Of a stretch of 40,803 nt of DNA, positions 32,921-40,803 are shown piece by piece. This stretch comes from Planctomycetota bacterium. GTDB taxonomy: Bacteria; Planctomycetota; UBA11346. How positions within the stretch are numbered: position 1 is the stretch's first letter; each line of letters starts with the position of its first letter. The stretch spans positions 9,723 to 50,525 of the forward strand of contig PLEW01000121.1 in NCBI GenBank assembly GCA_003136555.1, read 5' to 3'. Position numbers and translations under genes: made by a program. The notes under the pieces were generated by a model, which was not told the origin of the DNA, did no database searches, and was given only the letters and a program-made list of their open reading frames with translations.

Positions 32921-34502
32921 GCGGCACGGGTATCCTGATCATCACCTGCGTGCCCTCGCTCGGCGCGCCGCAAATGTCCACCGCTCCCCCAAACAAGGCT
33001 GCCCGTTCACGCATGCCGAGGATACCGAGAGAGGCGAGGTTGGTGGTCTCCGCTTCGGTAATGCCGCACCCGTCATCGCGGATAGCCATTACCAGGCTGA
33101 GACCATCCACATGCAGCGTTACGTGTACGCAACGTGCCTTGGCATGGCGCGAGACGTTGGTGAGGACCTCCTGCAAGATGCGAAAGAGTGCGGTCGCCCG
33201 CTCGCGGTCCACCACGAGATCGTGAACGGGAAGGGAGGCCTCGATGGTTATCCCGGAGCGACTTTGGAATTCTCGGACCTGCCAATCGATTGCAGCCACC
33301 AGGCCGAGATCATCGAGCACGCCTGGTCGCAGGCCGGTGGCGATCCGGCGTACGGTCTGGACGCAGCCATCGATCTGCCTGATCATCGCTTGGAGTCGCA
33401 CAGCGATGGCGTCACCATCCTGAGCGGCGATCCGGGTCAGGCGGCGGGTGATCCAGGCAGCATCCATCTTCAGGTTGGTCAGTTCTTGGCCAAGGACGTC
33501 GTGGATCTCACGGGACAACCGCCCCTTCTCCTCCTCGGTTGCGGAGTTCACGCGTGATGCGAGCGCACGTAAGCGTTCATTGAGTTGGACGAGGTCGTCC
33601 TCGAGCTTTCGCCGGTCGGTGAGATCGCTAGTCACCATAGCAAAGCCGACTGGACGCGCTGACACGTCGCGGAGCACAGTGACGACAACGTTGGCCCAGA
33701 ACCGCACTCCTCCCTTGCGTAGGCGCCACCCATCAGCCTCGTAGCGCCCCTGCATGGTCCCAGCTTGGAGTTCCGCCTGCGGTTTGCCGACAGCGGTGTC
33801 CTCAGACAAATAGAGGCGCGATACATGGGCACCCATGGCAGTTGCTGTAGAGTAGCCGTATATTCGTTCCGCTCCGGTATTCCAGCTCGTCACCCTGCCA
33901 TCCGTGTCGAGCATGACAATTGCGTAGTCCCGGATCCCTTCGATGAGGAGGCGTATACGCTCAGCGCCAGCTTGATGTGCCTCCTCCTCGACTTTCCGCT
34001 TGAGGAATTGGCCGATCTGCACTCCGGCCGCTGCGAGTGTCTCAATTTGGCGGTACGCGGCGGGCCGAGTTTCGCGGCTGAGAAGCTCAAGTACGCCGAC
34101 GACCCCACAGGAGGTGCCGAGCGGCACCCAGCATCCCGTATTCAAGCCGGCGATACCTGCGGCAGCAGCGCGAGAGAATCGGCTGTCGCGACGGACATCC
34201 TCGATCCAACACACTCGTCCATCGGCCCAGGTCCGTCCTGGGAAACAGTGCCCGAGCGCGATAGGTCCCATCCACAGCGCCATATCAAGGGTCGATGATA
34301 GCATCCGCTCAGACTTCCAGCTACCGTGGGCCCGCAGCATGCCGTTCTCACCCAACCACAGGACCGCCGCGTCCCATCCCTGCCCCTCGCCGAGGGCACG
34401 GAGCACGTCGTCTGCCGCGACTGCGGAGGTAGAAGCGGCCACCAATGCCGACGCCACGTCGAAGGAAATGCGCAGGTCATCACTCGTCATATTGCAAGAC
34501 AT
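32913..34502 (-). CDS. GAF-PAS-HisKA_3 histidine kinase (NarX/DegS type)
   Basis: 529 residues. Residues about 12-165 form a GAF-like domain (WDAAVLWLGENGMLRAHGSW, then WVPLGTSCGVVGVLELLS). A PAS domain follows (about 183-300, LLIEGIRDYAIVMLDTDGR to VTSDLTDRRKL), then HisKA_3 with His334 in REIHDVLGQELTNLKMDAAW, and an ATPase with FRILQEVLTNVSRHAKA, DDGCGITEAE and LGILGMRERAALFGG. The gene overlaps the NarL-type regulator, so the pair is one two-component system. AAGGAGG sits about six bases before ATG 34502, the best Shine-Dalgarno in the island. No membrane segment is seen. Confidence 0.94.
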   Translation of the reverse strand: MSCNMTSDDLRISFDVASALVAASTSAVAADDVLRALGEGQGWDAAVLWLGENGMLRAHGSWKSERMLSSTLDMALWMGPIALGHCFPGRTWADGRVCWIEDVRRDSRFSRAAAAGIAGLNTGCWVPLGTSCGVVGVLELLSRETRPAAYRQIETLAAAGVQIGQFLKRKVEEEAHQAGAERIRLLIEGIRDYAIVMLDTDGRVTSWNTGAERIYGYSTATAMGAHVSRLYLSEDTAVGKPQAELQAGTMQGRYEADGWRLRKGGVRFWANVVVTVLRDVSARPVGFAMVTSDLTDRRKLEDDLVQLNERLRALASRVNSATEEEKGRLSREIHDVLGQELTNLKMDAAWITRRLTRIAAQDGDAIAVRLQAMIRQIDGCVQTVRRIATGLRPGVLDDLGLVAAIDWQVREFQSRSGITIEASLPVHDLVVDRERATALFRILQEVLTNVSRHAKARCVHVTLHVDGLSLVMAIRDDGCGITEAETTNLASLGILGMRERAALFGGAVDICGAPSEGTQVMIRIPVPHG

Positions 34503-35347
34503 GTCCAGCCTCCTTCAGTGCCTAGCATCCGAGCACTTCACCGCGAGTCGTAGGCTGGCGCTGCTGGAGAGCCACCTCCTTGCCTGTAACCTTAACGAAG
34601 ACGAGGATCTTAAGCCATCTCTGATCCATGGCACTGTCTCGCAACACTCTCCGATCGATTGCTCGACGAGCCATGTGCACACATCCACTGGTGCGACTTG
34701 GTCATCGAGGATGACGTGATCAAACCGACCACGCAGCAGTAGGTTACCTAGCTGATCTCGTCACTCGGGTTGCCGGCATGATCGTTGACACCAGCGGAAT
34801 GCTGCCACTTCAATGTGGCCATCGGGTCTCTCTAGGCCGGTGGGCAAACAACCACAGTGCCGTACCACGCATGATCCTATCACCGACTCGGCACTTCCGT
34901 CCTACTGGCATGAGCATCGACATAGGAGCCGGTGGTGATTTCCATGTTAGGGAGTCCGTGGCCGTGGGCGGATCTTCCCGCCGCCGCACGGTAAAACGCC
35001 TGACCTCCAAGAATGTAACAGCCCCTCATGAAATCTGATGAGCACCGACAATGACGTTGGACAAACCCATCTGCTGCATCTGGTCGAGTACCTGACGATT
35101 GGCGCGGTAGATGCCGATGGATGTCAGCTGGCCAGCTCTCATGAGGCTATACGTTCAGGATGCGTACACGGCATTCAGGTAGGCAACATTGCCAAAACTC
35201 CAATTGCAATGGGAAGATGCTCGTGGGCTCGGGGAGCCAAATCACATTCGACCTCTAAATGAGTGAAATTGGAGTCATTGCTTTGTGGACCGGCCAACGG
35301 GGCTTGACGCATCCCTCATCGGCGGCACGCTGTCGAGCCGCCAAAAC
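34503..35347. other. Long gene-free stretch upstream of the kinase operon and tRNA
   Basis: 845 bases with no frame that looks like a real gene. The left end holds the HisKA_3 kinase ribosome site and should hold its promoter; the right end should hold the tRNA promoter. A 38-codon minus-strand frame at 35026-35142 (MRAGQLTSIGIYRANR at its start) has a protein-like look and may be the end of a lost gene, but it cannot be named. Confidence 0.4.
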
Positions 35348-35424
35348 GCCCGCTTAGCTCAGTTGGCTAGAGCACTACCTTGACATGGTAGGGGTCAGAG
35401 GTTCGAGTCCTCTAGTGGGTACCA
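35348..35424 (+). tRNA. tRNA-Val (anticodon GAC)
   Basis: A 77-base cloverleaf is complete: acceptor GCCCGCT/AGTGGGT (seven pairs, with two G-U), D stem GCTC/GAGC, anticodon stem CTACC/GGTAG with loop TTGACAT and anticodon GAC, a five-base variable loop, T stem AGAGG/CCTCT with loop TTCGAGT, discriminator A and an encoded CCA. GAC reads valine codons GUC and GUU. Two decaying copies of its 3' half follow in tandem. Confidence 0.95.
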
Positions 35425-35437
35425 CGCTGTAACCAAT

Positions 35438-35473
35438 AGTGCCGCATAACTTTGCAAAGAGTTCTGCGGCACT
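35438..35473 (+). terminator. Strong hairpin after tRNA-Val
   Basis: AGTGCCGCA (35438-35446) pairs perfectly with TGCGGCACT (35465-35473), and an inner AACT/AGTT pair closes an eight-base loop after one mismatch. It begins 14 bases past the tRNA CCA and can act as a transcription terminator or processing element. There is no U tract, so the terminator role is tentative. Confidence 0.55.
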
Positions 35474-35544
35474 GTGTAGCACCATCTCTGTACAAGTATG
35501 CTGGTTCGAGTCCTCTAGTGGGTGCCATCACTGTAATCGATAGG

Positions 35545-35574
35545 ACTGCAGAACTTTACAACGAGTTCTGCGGT
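35545..35574 (+). terminator. Second hairpin in the tRNA-tail repeat
   Basis: ACTGCAGAACT (35545-35555) pairs with AGTTCTGCGGT (35564-35574), eleven pairs including one G-U, with loop TTACAACG. The sequence differs from the first hairpin but keeps the stem, which suggests the structure is maintained by selection or recent copying. There is no U tract. Confidence 0.45.
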
Positions 35575-35761
35575 GCATATAGGGACCCATCTCTGTACAG
35601 GTATGTTGGCTCGAGTACTCTAGTGGGTGCCATGATAGTCACCTGCAAGCACAAGTTTTGCAGGGCTGTTACGCGCTTTTATGCGCTAGAATCGTGCACC
35701 AAATTCGGCACCCCGAACTCAGCTGAATCCGCTGCTGCTGGCCTCGAGCTTCCGGCCCCGA

Positions 35762-36679
35762 TCAGGCAAAACCGAACAGCCGCGCTGCGGTACCGCCCAG
35801 CACCAAGGCCTGATCGCTTGCCGATAAGTGTGCGATGAGCCGCCGGCCGCGCTCGCGCTCGGCGCGATACGTCTCCGCCGTGGCTGCGCCGCCCGACCCG
35901 CCACCCCAGATCATGCGGTCGGCGCCGTAGACCGTGCTGAGCGTGCGCACCACCGGCGCGATGTCGCGGTGCGGGTACTGGGTGCGCTCGGGATAGACCG
36001 AGAGCTTGATGATGGTGTTGGGCTTGTCCGCCCAGCGGACCACCACAGCATGCTCCTCGACCGTGCCCTGGAATGGCCGGCCAAGGTGGTCGATGATCAC
36101 CGTGGTCGTGCGGAACTCGTCGATCAGCGGGACGAAGCCCGGTGCCCAGCGCGGCTCGAAGTGCAGTTGCATCGCCAGCCCAGCATCAGCGGCGGCTTTC
36201 CACAGGTTACGAAGCTCCGGCTTGCCAAAGGGTGGCAGGCGTCCGGGCGCATAGGCGTGGACGCGGGCGGCAATCAGCGGCACGCGCTTGGCCAGGGCGG
36301 TGAGCGCCGCTGGCGCGTCGGGATGGTCGGCGAAGAACAGGCACACCCCCTTCAGCCGTGCCTGGCCGACTGCCAGGCAGTGTTCGAGATAGAGGTGGTC
36401 GTCCTGGTAGGGTTCGGGTTGGACGATGATGGCGTAGTTGACGCCGGCGCCTTCCATGCAGCGCAGCTGGTGTTCAGGCGTATGGATCTCTGTCGGTATG
36501 TAGGGCGCGTTCGGGTGGTAGGGGAAGCGCGCATCACCGGTCCCGGCGAAGCAGTGGACGTGGGTATCGATGACGGGCATGGGTGAAGCCTCCGCGAGCG
36601 CCGGCGCGCAACCAGCCAGGACCGTCGTCGCCGTCCCGGCCAGGAATCCACGACGGCTGATCAGATCGGGCGATCTCAT
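35762..36679 (-). CDS. Exported amidohydrolase (Amidohydro_2, Tat signal)
   Basis: 305 residues. The N terminus has a twin-arginine motif SRRGFLAG and a hydrophobic stretch ending VLAGCAPALAEA, so it is exported folded through Tat and may be lipid-modified at the Cys. The mature domain is an amidohydrolase_2 barrel of the 2-pyrone-4,6-dicarboxylate-lactonase-like group: VIDTHVHCFAG (first metal motif), IIVQPEPYQDD, AMQLHFEP, VIIDHLGRPF (late His/Asp region) and RMIWGGGSGG near the end. The last motif has Gly where many relatives have the metal-binding Asp (WGSD), so the metal site may be altered. It is divergent from the FGE gene (165 bp apart). The substrate is unknown. Confidence 0.85.
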   Translation of the reverse strand: MRSPDLISRRGFLAGTATTVLAGCAPALAEASPMPVIDTHVHCFAGTGDARFPYHPNAPYIPTEIHTPEHQLRCMEGAGVNYAIIVQPEPYQDDHLYLEHCLAVGQARLKGVCLFFADHPDAPAALTALAKRVPLIAARVHAYAPGRLPPFGKPELRNLWKAAADAGLAMQLHFEPRWAPGFVPLIDEFRTTTVIIDHLGRPFQGTVEEHAVVVRWADKPNTIIKLSVYPERTQYPHRDIAPVVRTLSTVYGADRMIWGGGSGGAATAETYRAERERGRRLIAHLSASDQALVLGGTAARLFGFA

Positions 36680-36843
36680 GGAACCTACACTTAGCCAGTT
36701 GAGACGTGAGCGTCAATCCGGGATGGTTATCGGTAGCGCACAGATGGTGGTCACTGATAGTGGCAACCGCATCGATACCTGCCTGGGATGACCGATCTGC
36801 TTCCATGACAAGCTGACGTAATCGAGAATAGCCAGGGTACGAT

Positions 36844-37722
36844 ATGCGTCTTCCCGTGCTCATCCTTCAGTTCGCAGCCACCCTGATCGGGGTGATTGGC
36901 GTGTGCCTCGATCAGCCAGAGGGTCACGCGAACGCAACCCGCAATCCGCCTTGGGCAACGTCAACGGGAAGTGATCGCTATGGGCGCTGGGCGGATGTCG
37001 TCGTTGCATGCGTGACGCAGCGAATGCATTGGATATTTCCCGGCACGTTCACCATGGGAAGCGCGCAGGAAGAATGGCGACTTGCGATCCAGCATGGCAT
37101 GGATGCATCGTGGCTCGCCGGAGAAGAGCAGCATCTCGTCGTCATCGAAAATGGCTTCTGGCTTGGCGAGACCACGTGTACTCAGGGATTGTGGGTGGCC
37201 ATCAGGGGCAAGGACCCCAGCTATTTCACTGGCGAGGCAGGGCGGCCAGTCGAATGCGAGTCGTGGTATGATGCGAGCGCCTTCCTGGCCGATCTGAGCA
37301 ATCTCTACCCCGAATCGCAATGTCGACTGCCGACGGGGGCGGAATGGGAATATGCATGTCGAGCTGGAACGACAGGGCCATACCACGGCAATGAACTGGA
37401 ATCGTTAGGTTGGTATAAGGGCAATTCCGGCGGAACGACGCATCCGGTGAAGCAGAAGAACCCCAATGCCTGGGGACTCTATGATATGCACGGCCATGTG
37501 TGGGTTTGGTGCGCGGATCACTGGGGGCATCATCCGTATACGACTGCCGGCGATCGCACAGGGGAGTTCTCCGGAAATGGATGTGCATATCGAGGTGGCA
37601 GCTGGTGCTATATGGGAGAAGGGTGCCGATCGGGATTCCGCAATGGAGCATGGCAAGGCGATCGAGTCAATGCCTTCGCATGTCGCCTCTGCATTCCAGC
37701 CCAGCCGGAGTCACGGCCATGA
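36844..37722 (+). CDS. Exported FGE-sulfatase (SUMF1) domain protein
   Basis: 292 residues. It has a signal peptide (residues about 1-20) and then a formylglycine-generating-enzyme-like (SUMF1) fold: FTMGSAQEE, then GFWLGETTCTQGLW, PVECESWYDASAFLADLS, CRLPTGAEWEYACRAGTTG, NAWGLYDMHGHVWVWCADHW, YRGGSWCYMGEGCRSGFRNG and the ending FACRLC. True FGE needs two C-terminal Cys for copper; several Cys are near the end here (SWCYM, GCRSG, CRLC), but the pair cannot be assigned. Many SUMF1-like proteins in PVC bacteria are not sulfatase activators and serve as binding domains. The stop overlaps the next gene by ATGA. AGGG lies seven bases before ATG 36844. Confidence 0.88.
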   Translation: MRLPVLILQFAATLIGVIGVCLDQPEGHANATRNPPWATSTGSDRYGRWADVVVACVTQRMHWIFPGTFTMGSAQEEWRLAIQHGMDASWLAGEEQHLVVIENGFWLGETTCTQGLWVAIRGKDPSYFTGEAGRPVECESWYDASAFLADLSNLYPESQCRLPTGAEWEYACRAGTTGPYHGNELESLGWYKGNSGGTTHPVKQKNPNAWGLYDMHGHVWVWCADHWGHHPYTTAGDRTGEFSGNGCAYRGGSWCYMGEGCRSGFRNGAWQGDRVNAFACRLCIPAQPESRP

Positions 37723-38192
37723 GCGGCAAGCAATTGACCATCGTGACGCACCACCTGTCCCGGAGATCCCCTGATGTCATGTGGAAGGGCATAACGAATG
37801 CGGTGATGACCTATCCCAGGCCCTTCTGCTTCAATCTGGGCGTCCCATTGCCGCTCAAATGCGAGATCACTGGATATGCCGATGGCAGGGGGACGAATCG
37901 GCGCTGCACGAGCGACAAGGGGTTCATCGATCAGACCATCACCGCATACGTTCCCAATGTCACCTTGGCGTTCTCGATGAGATCGCATAATCTGCGCACG
38001 CGATTCACCATCGGGCAGATGGACGACGAATTCACGTTTGCCCCGATGCCGGAAGGCCTCACGCGTCTCACGAGGAAGACGCAGGTCGAAGTGCCTGCCG
38101 GATGCGCCATGGCTTTTCGCTGCTGGGCCATTCGACGATCGATCCACAACGTCCACCGCTATGTCTACAGCAATATCGAACAGGGCGATTGA
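37719..38192 (+). CDS. SRPBCC-type lipid-binding domain protein
   Basis: 157 residues, starting inside the FGE stop (ATGA), hence translationally coupled. The sequence matches a group of polyketide-cyclase/START-like (SRPBCC) proteins: FNLGVPLPLKCEITGYADGR, CTSDKGFIDQTITAYVPNV, LAFSMRSHN, MDDEFTFAPMPEGLTRLTRK. The N-terminal helix region is short compared with the family, so the protein may be slightly truncated. No signal peptide is seen. Coupling to an exported FGE-like protein is unusual and its meaning is not clear. Fold assignment is by pattern; ligand unknown. Confidence 0.6.
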   Translation: MSGKQLTIVTHHLSRRSPDVMWKGITNAVMTYPRPFCFNLGVPLPLKCEITGYADGRGTNRRCTSDKGFIDQTITAYVPNVTLAFSMRSHNLRTRFTIGQMDDEFTFAPMPEGLTRLTRKTQVEVPAGCAMAFRCWAIRRSIHNVHRYVYSNIEQGD

Positions 38193-38317
38193 CCTCCTCT
38201 AGGCGGCGAAGAGCACATCGCGGCGCGGCTTGTCGGAATCAGGTCGATTGTCATCATCCTGTCCTGTCCTGCCGCCGCGTCCGGCACCCGCTCCAGCCCA
38301 CCTCGAAAGTGACCATC

Positions 38318-39109
38318 ATGGCGACCAATCAGATCCGCTTCGACGATGGGGCGGCCTACGAGCGGTACATGGGTGCGTGGAGTCAGCTGGTCGGTGAGAA
38401 ATTCCTCGATTGGCTCGCCCCGAGAACATCGATGCGATGGCTCGATGTCGGCTGCGGCAACGGCGCCTTCACCGAACTGGTCGCGCAGCGCTGCGCCCCG
38501 GCTGACATCCACGGCATCGACCCGTCCGAGGCGCAGTTGAAATTCGCCCGCGGCCGGGCAGCGACCAGCGGCGCGACATTCCATCAGGGCGATGCCATGG
38601 CTCTGCCGTTCGACTCCGGCCAGTTTGATGCCGCCGTGATGGCCCTGGTCATCTTCTTCGTCGCTGAGCCGGCCAGGGGCGTCGCCGAGATGGCGCGAGT
38701 CGTCCGTCCCGGCGGTACGGTTGCAGCCTACGCCTGGGACATGCTGGGCGGCGGCTTCCCGTTCCAGCCGATCCGGTCGGAGCTGGGTGCCCTGGGCCAA
38801 TCCCTGCCACAGCCGCCAAGCCCTGACGCCTCCCGCATCGAGATTCTGCAGGAACTCTGGGCGGGGGCCCGGTTGGAAGCACTCGAAACCCGCGACATCA
38901 CGGTGCGCCGGCACTTTGCCGATTTCGACGACTTCTGGGGTGCGAGCACAGCGATGGGCAGCATGCGCGCCACGCTGGATTCGATGCCGGCCAACGACCT
39001 GGAACAGCTCAAGGTCCGGGTGCGGTCGCATTTGACAACCGATCCGGCCGGCGGCGTGTCGTATCAGGCCCGCGCCAACGCGATCAAAGGGCGTGTGCCA
39101 ACGGCGTGA
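38318..39109 (+). CDS. Class I SAM-dependent methyltransferase
   Basis: 263 residues from ATG 38318. Motif I is MRWLDVGCGNGAFTEL, the adenosine-binding acidic residue follows in IHGIDPSEAQLKFAR, motif II is GDAMALPFDSGQFDAAVMAL, and motif III is EMARVVRPGGTVAAYAWDM, as in UbiE-type methyltransferases that methylate small molecules. The substrate is not deducible. The gene stands alone on the plus strand with its stop 9 bases from the stop of the chemoreceptor gene. Sequence style resembles alphaproteobacterial proteins more than the rest of the window, which is a judgement by eye. Confidence 0.88.
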   Translation: MATNQIRFDDGAAYERYMGAWSQLVGEKFLDWLAPRTSMRWLDVGCGNGAFTELVAQRCAPADIHGIDPSEAQLKFARGRAATSGATFHQGDAMALPFDSGQFDAAVMALVIFFVAEPARGVAEMARVVRPGGTVAAYAWDMLGGGFPFQPIRSELGALGQSLPQPPSPDASRIEILQELWAGARLEALETRDITVRRHFADFDDFWGASTAMGSMRATLDSMPANDLEQLKVRVRSHLTTDPAGGVSYQARANAIKGRVPTA

Positions 39110-39118
39110 TGCCCGATA

Positions 39119-40803
39119 CTAAGCGGCCCGCATGTCGCGCACGAACACGTCCAGCCGGCTGCGCAACTCTTCCGCCTGCCTGGCAAAGTCGCTCGCGACT
39201 GTCAGCACCTGACCGGCGCCGGCCCCGGTCTCGCCGGCGGCTTTGGTCACGCTCTCGATCGTGCCGGCCACACGCTGCGAACTCGCCGCCGCGTCTGCCG
39301 CACCGCGGGCGATCTCCGCCGTCGCTTCATTCTGCTGCGTCACCGCCGTCAGAATCGTTCGGGCGATCGTATTTATCGCCGTGACCGCCGAGGTCACGTC
39401 TCCCAGCGCAGCGATCACGCCGCCGGTCACCTCCTGCATGCCTGAAACCTGGGCAGCGATTTCCTTGGTTGCGGCCGCGGTCTGATTGGCCAGCAGCTTC
39501 ACCTCGCCGGCCACCACCGAAAAGCCCTTGCCGGCCTCGCCCGCCCGCGCCGCTTCGATCGTGGCATTCAGCGACAGCAGGCTGGTCTGGCTGGCGATCG
39601 CGTCGATCAGGGCGACAACCTGCCCGACCTTGGCCGCCGCGTCGTTCAGGCCCCGCACCGCAGTGGCCAGCCGGTCCGTCGTCTGCACCGCCGAACTGGC
39701 GGAGGCATCCGCCTCGCCCACGCGGCGCCCGATCTCGTGGATCGAGGCGGCCAGTTCCTCGGTCGCCGCCGCCATCGCCTGCACCGACATCGATGCCTGC
39801 TGGGAAGCCGCCGCCGCCGTCGCGGCCTGCTGGTCGGCGTCCTCCGCCGTCCGCGCCATCTGATGCGCATTCTCCCGCAGCCGCACCGATCCGGCGATGA
39901 CCTCGTCCACCACCGCACTTACGTCGGCTGCCAGCTTTTCTTGCGCGGTGATCACATTCCACGAGATCATCACGCCGTTGTACTGGCCATCCTTGTCGTG
40001 CACCGCCGAGGCGCTGAGGTAAATCGTCTCTGAACGCAGGCGGATATTGGTCCGGAACGGCAGGTTCCTCGGGTCCGACAGCATTTTGCGGATACGGCCG
40101 GGATCCTTGTGGAAAATATCGATGCTCCGCCCGGTGATCGAGCCGGGGTCATGCGGGATCAGCCCTTCCTGCGCCAGCCGCTCGAGCAGCCGTTTCGATC
40201 CGCTGTTCATATAGCCTATGGTGAAGTCCGGCAGGCTGCACGCCATCACATTGGACGGGATCTGATCGAACATCTGGCACAGTTCGAAGCTGCGCTCGAC
40301 CACCTGCCTCAGTTCGGTCAGAGCCTGCTGCATCTTGCCGATCTCGTCCCGCCGCCCGGTGGCTGCAACGTGTACGCCGGTATCGCCGGCCGCCAGACGC
40401 ACCAGGGCCGCCGTCATCGCCTCCACCGGCCGGGTCACGCTGTGGCCAAGCAGATACGACACCGCGGCCAGCACGCCGGCGGCAACCAGGAATTCGACCA
40501 GCGACAGCCAGGCGGCCTGATGCACGTCGGCCTCGATGTCGTCCACATACACGCCTGTAGCGACGATCCAGCCCCACGGCGCGAACCGCCTCGCATAGGA
40601 GATTATTTGCACCGGAACGTCGTTGCCGGGCTTCGGCCAGTCATAGGTGAATGCGCCGTCGGACCCGCCCCGCGTCACCTCCACCGCCCGCGTAAACGGC
40701 GAAACGCCATCCGGTCCCCTGATCGCCGTCCCGTCCGCTCCGGCGAGCTCCGGCTTGATCGGGTGCATCAGGATCTTCGCCGAATCGTCGTTGACCCAGA
40801 AGT
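39119..40803 (-). CDS. Methyl-accepting chemotaxis protein, Cache-HAMP-PAS type (5' end missing)
   Basis: The frame stays open to the right edge, so the N terminus is cut off; 561 residues are visible. Upstream codons give [19 protein letters not shown], the end of an extracellular single-Cache-2 domain, then a second TM ([20 protein letters not shown]), HAMP ([18 protein letters not shown]), and a PAS domain from [18 protein letters not shown] to GVMISWNVI. The signalling domain contains the invariant hairpin [20 protein letters not shown] and the C-terminal methylation helices. It controls chemotaxis through CheA, but no che gene is adjacent. The stop converges on the methyltransferase, nine bases away. 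The mature family is certain. Confidence 0.93.
   Translation of the reverse strand, partial: FWVNDDSAKILMHPIKPELAGADGTAIRGPDGVSPFTRAVEVTRGGSDGAFTYDWPKPGNDVPVQIISYARRFAPWGWIVATGVYVDDIEADVHQAAWLSLVEFLVAAGVLAAVSYLLGHSVTRPVEAMTAALVRLAAGDTGVHVAATGRRDEIGKMQQALTELRQVVERSFELCQMFDQIPSNVMACSLPDFTIGYMNSGSKRLLERLAQEGLIPHDPGSITGRSIDIFHKDPGRIRKMLSDPRNLPFRTNIRLRSETIYLSASAVHDKDGQYNGVMISWNVITAQEKLAADVSAVVDEVIAGSVRLRENAHQMARTAEDADQQAATAAAASQQASMSVQAMAAATEELAASIHEIGRRVGEADASASSAVQTTDRLATAVRGLNDAAAKVGQVVALIDAIASQTSLLSLNATIEAARAGEAGKGFSVVAGEVKLLANQTAAATKEIAAQVSGMQEVTGGVIAALGDVTSAVTAINTIARTILTAVTQQNEATAEIARGAADAAASSQRVAGTIESVTKAAGETGAGAGQVLTVASDFARQAEELRSRLDVFVRDMRAA

Larger units (their letters stand above)
35425..35633 (+). 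repeat. Tandem ~104-bp repeats carrying tRNA-Val 3' halves
   Basis: The tRNA tail GTTCGAGTCCTCTAGTGGGT (35401-35420) recurs at 35504-35523 and, slightly changed, at 35609-35628, at 103- and 105-base spacing. Each repeat unit also carries a hairpin (35438-35473, 35545-35574) and the string CATCTCTGTACA before the tail. Units 2 and 3 differ in about five of 48 bases around the tail. In copies 2 and 3 the T stem no longer pairs and no 5' tRNA half exists, so these are not working tRNAs. Confidence 0.85.

Noticed and set aside
34778-35262. Two short plus-strand frames (86 and 74 codons)
   Set aside because: No domain, no Shine-Dalgarno, and no conserved pattern can be seen.
35425-35633. CRISPR array
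   Set aside because: Only two extra copies, ~104-base units whose whole length is homologous, no unique spacers and no cas genes.
35504-35633. Two additional tRNA genes
   Set aside because: The T stem no longer pairs, there is no 5' acceptor or D arm, and the copies are only 3' halves.
35452-35838. 128-codon plus-strand open frame over the tRNA-tail repeats
   Set aside because: It reads through repeat copies and antisense into the amidohydrolase gene; its repeated PSLYxYxGSS pieces come from the DNA repeats.

Overview
The window is GC-rich bacterial DNA in which most genes are on the minus strand. Several gene families are typical of Planctomycetota and other PVC-type bacteria: DUF1080, ThuA-like, SASA/SGNH esterase, malectin-domain and FGE-sulfatase proteins, most with secretion signals. 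They sit beside a complete recC-recB-recD set, a NarX/NarL-type pair and many PAS/REC kinases. I infer a PVC-like, free-living, environmentally responsive bacterium, but this placement is tentative. The last ~2.6 kb (methyltransferase, chemoreceptor) looks more proteobacterial and could be acquired DNA.

Layout. 1-2875: the edge of a PAS histidine kinase, a 50-residue membrane peptide, a hemerythrin-like protein and two paralogous glycine-zipper stress-type proteins. 2892-4752: a TetR regulator, with a perfect operator-like palindrome over its promoter, translationally coupled to a FabF-type ketosynthase. 4776-13626: recC, recB and recD, joined by ATGA overlaps. 13793-16688: small membrane proteins, a ThuA-like protein and a SASA esterase. 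16767-18262: a RIC-type di-iron protein and an Rrf2 regulator in convergent orientation, each preceded by the same 15-bp palindromic motif, which suggests a nitrosative or iron-centre stress module. 18425-23319: a SpoIIAA-like protein, an HDOD protein, a DUF1080 lipoprotein and two tandem malectin proteins. 23539-24430: a decayed REC-histidine kinase pseudogene on the plus strand. 24472-34502: a minus-strand signalling island holding a double-REC protein, a REC-PAS-kinase, a REC-PAS-kinase-REC hybrid, a HisKA_2 kinase with three 21-residue repeats, a five-PAS protein without a kinase, a NarL-type regulator and a GAF-PAS-HisKA_3 kinase. 35348-35633: tRNA-Val(GAC) followed by two decaying tandem copies of its 3' half, with hairpins between them. 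35762-40803: a Tat-exported amidohydrolase, an FGE-sulfatase/SRPBCC coupled pair, a methyltransferase and a chemoreceptor cut by the right edge.

How the genes fit together. The signalling island looks like one multi-input phosphorelay neighbourhood. A multi-PAS sensor without a kinase lies directly upstream of a HisKA_2 kinase without a sensor, and that kinase overlaps a REC-ended hybrid kinase. A REC-initiated kinase and a double receiver follow, and the receiver has Glu in place of the phospho-accepting Asp in its first domain. The strongest new leads are the shared operator at the RIC/Rrf2 pair, the TetR palindrome, the Glu-substituted receiver, the split sensor/kinase pair, the tRNA-tail repeat array and the kinase pseudogene. 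No mobile-element transposase, integrase, phage gene or CRISPR array was seen.
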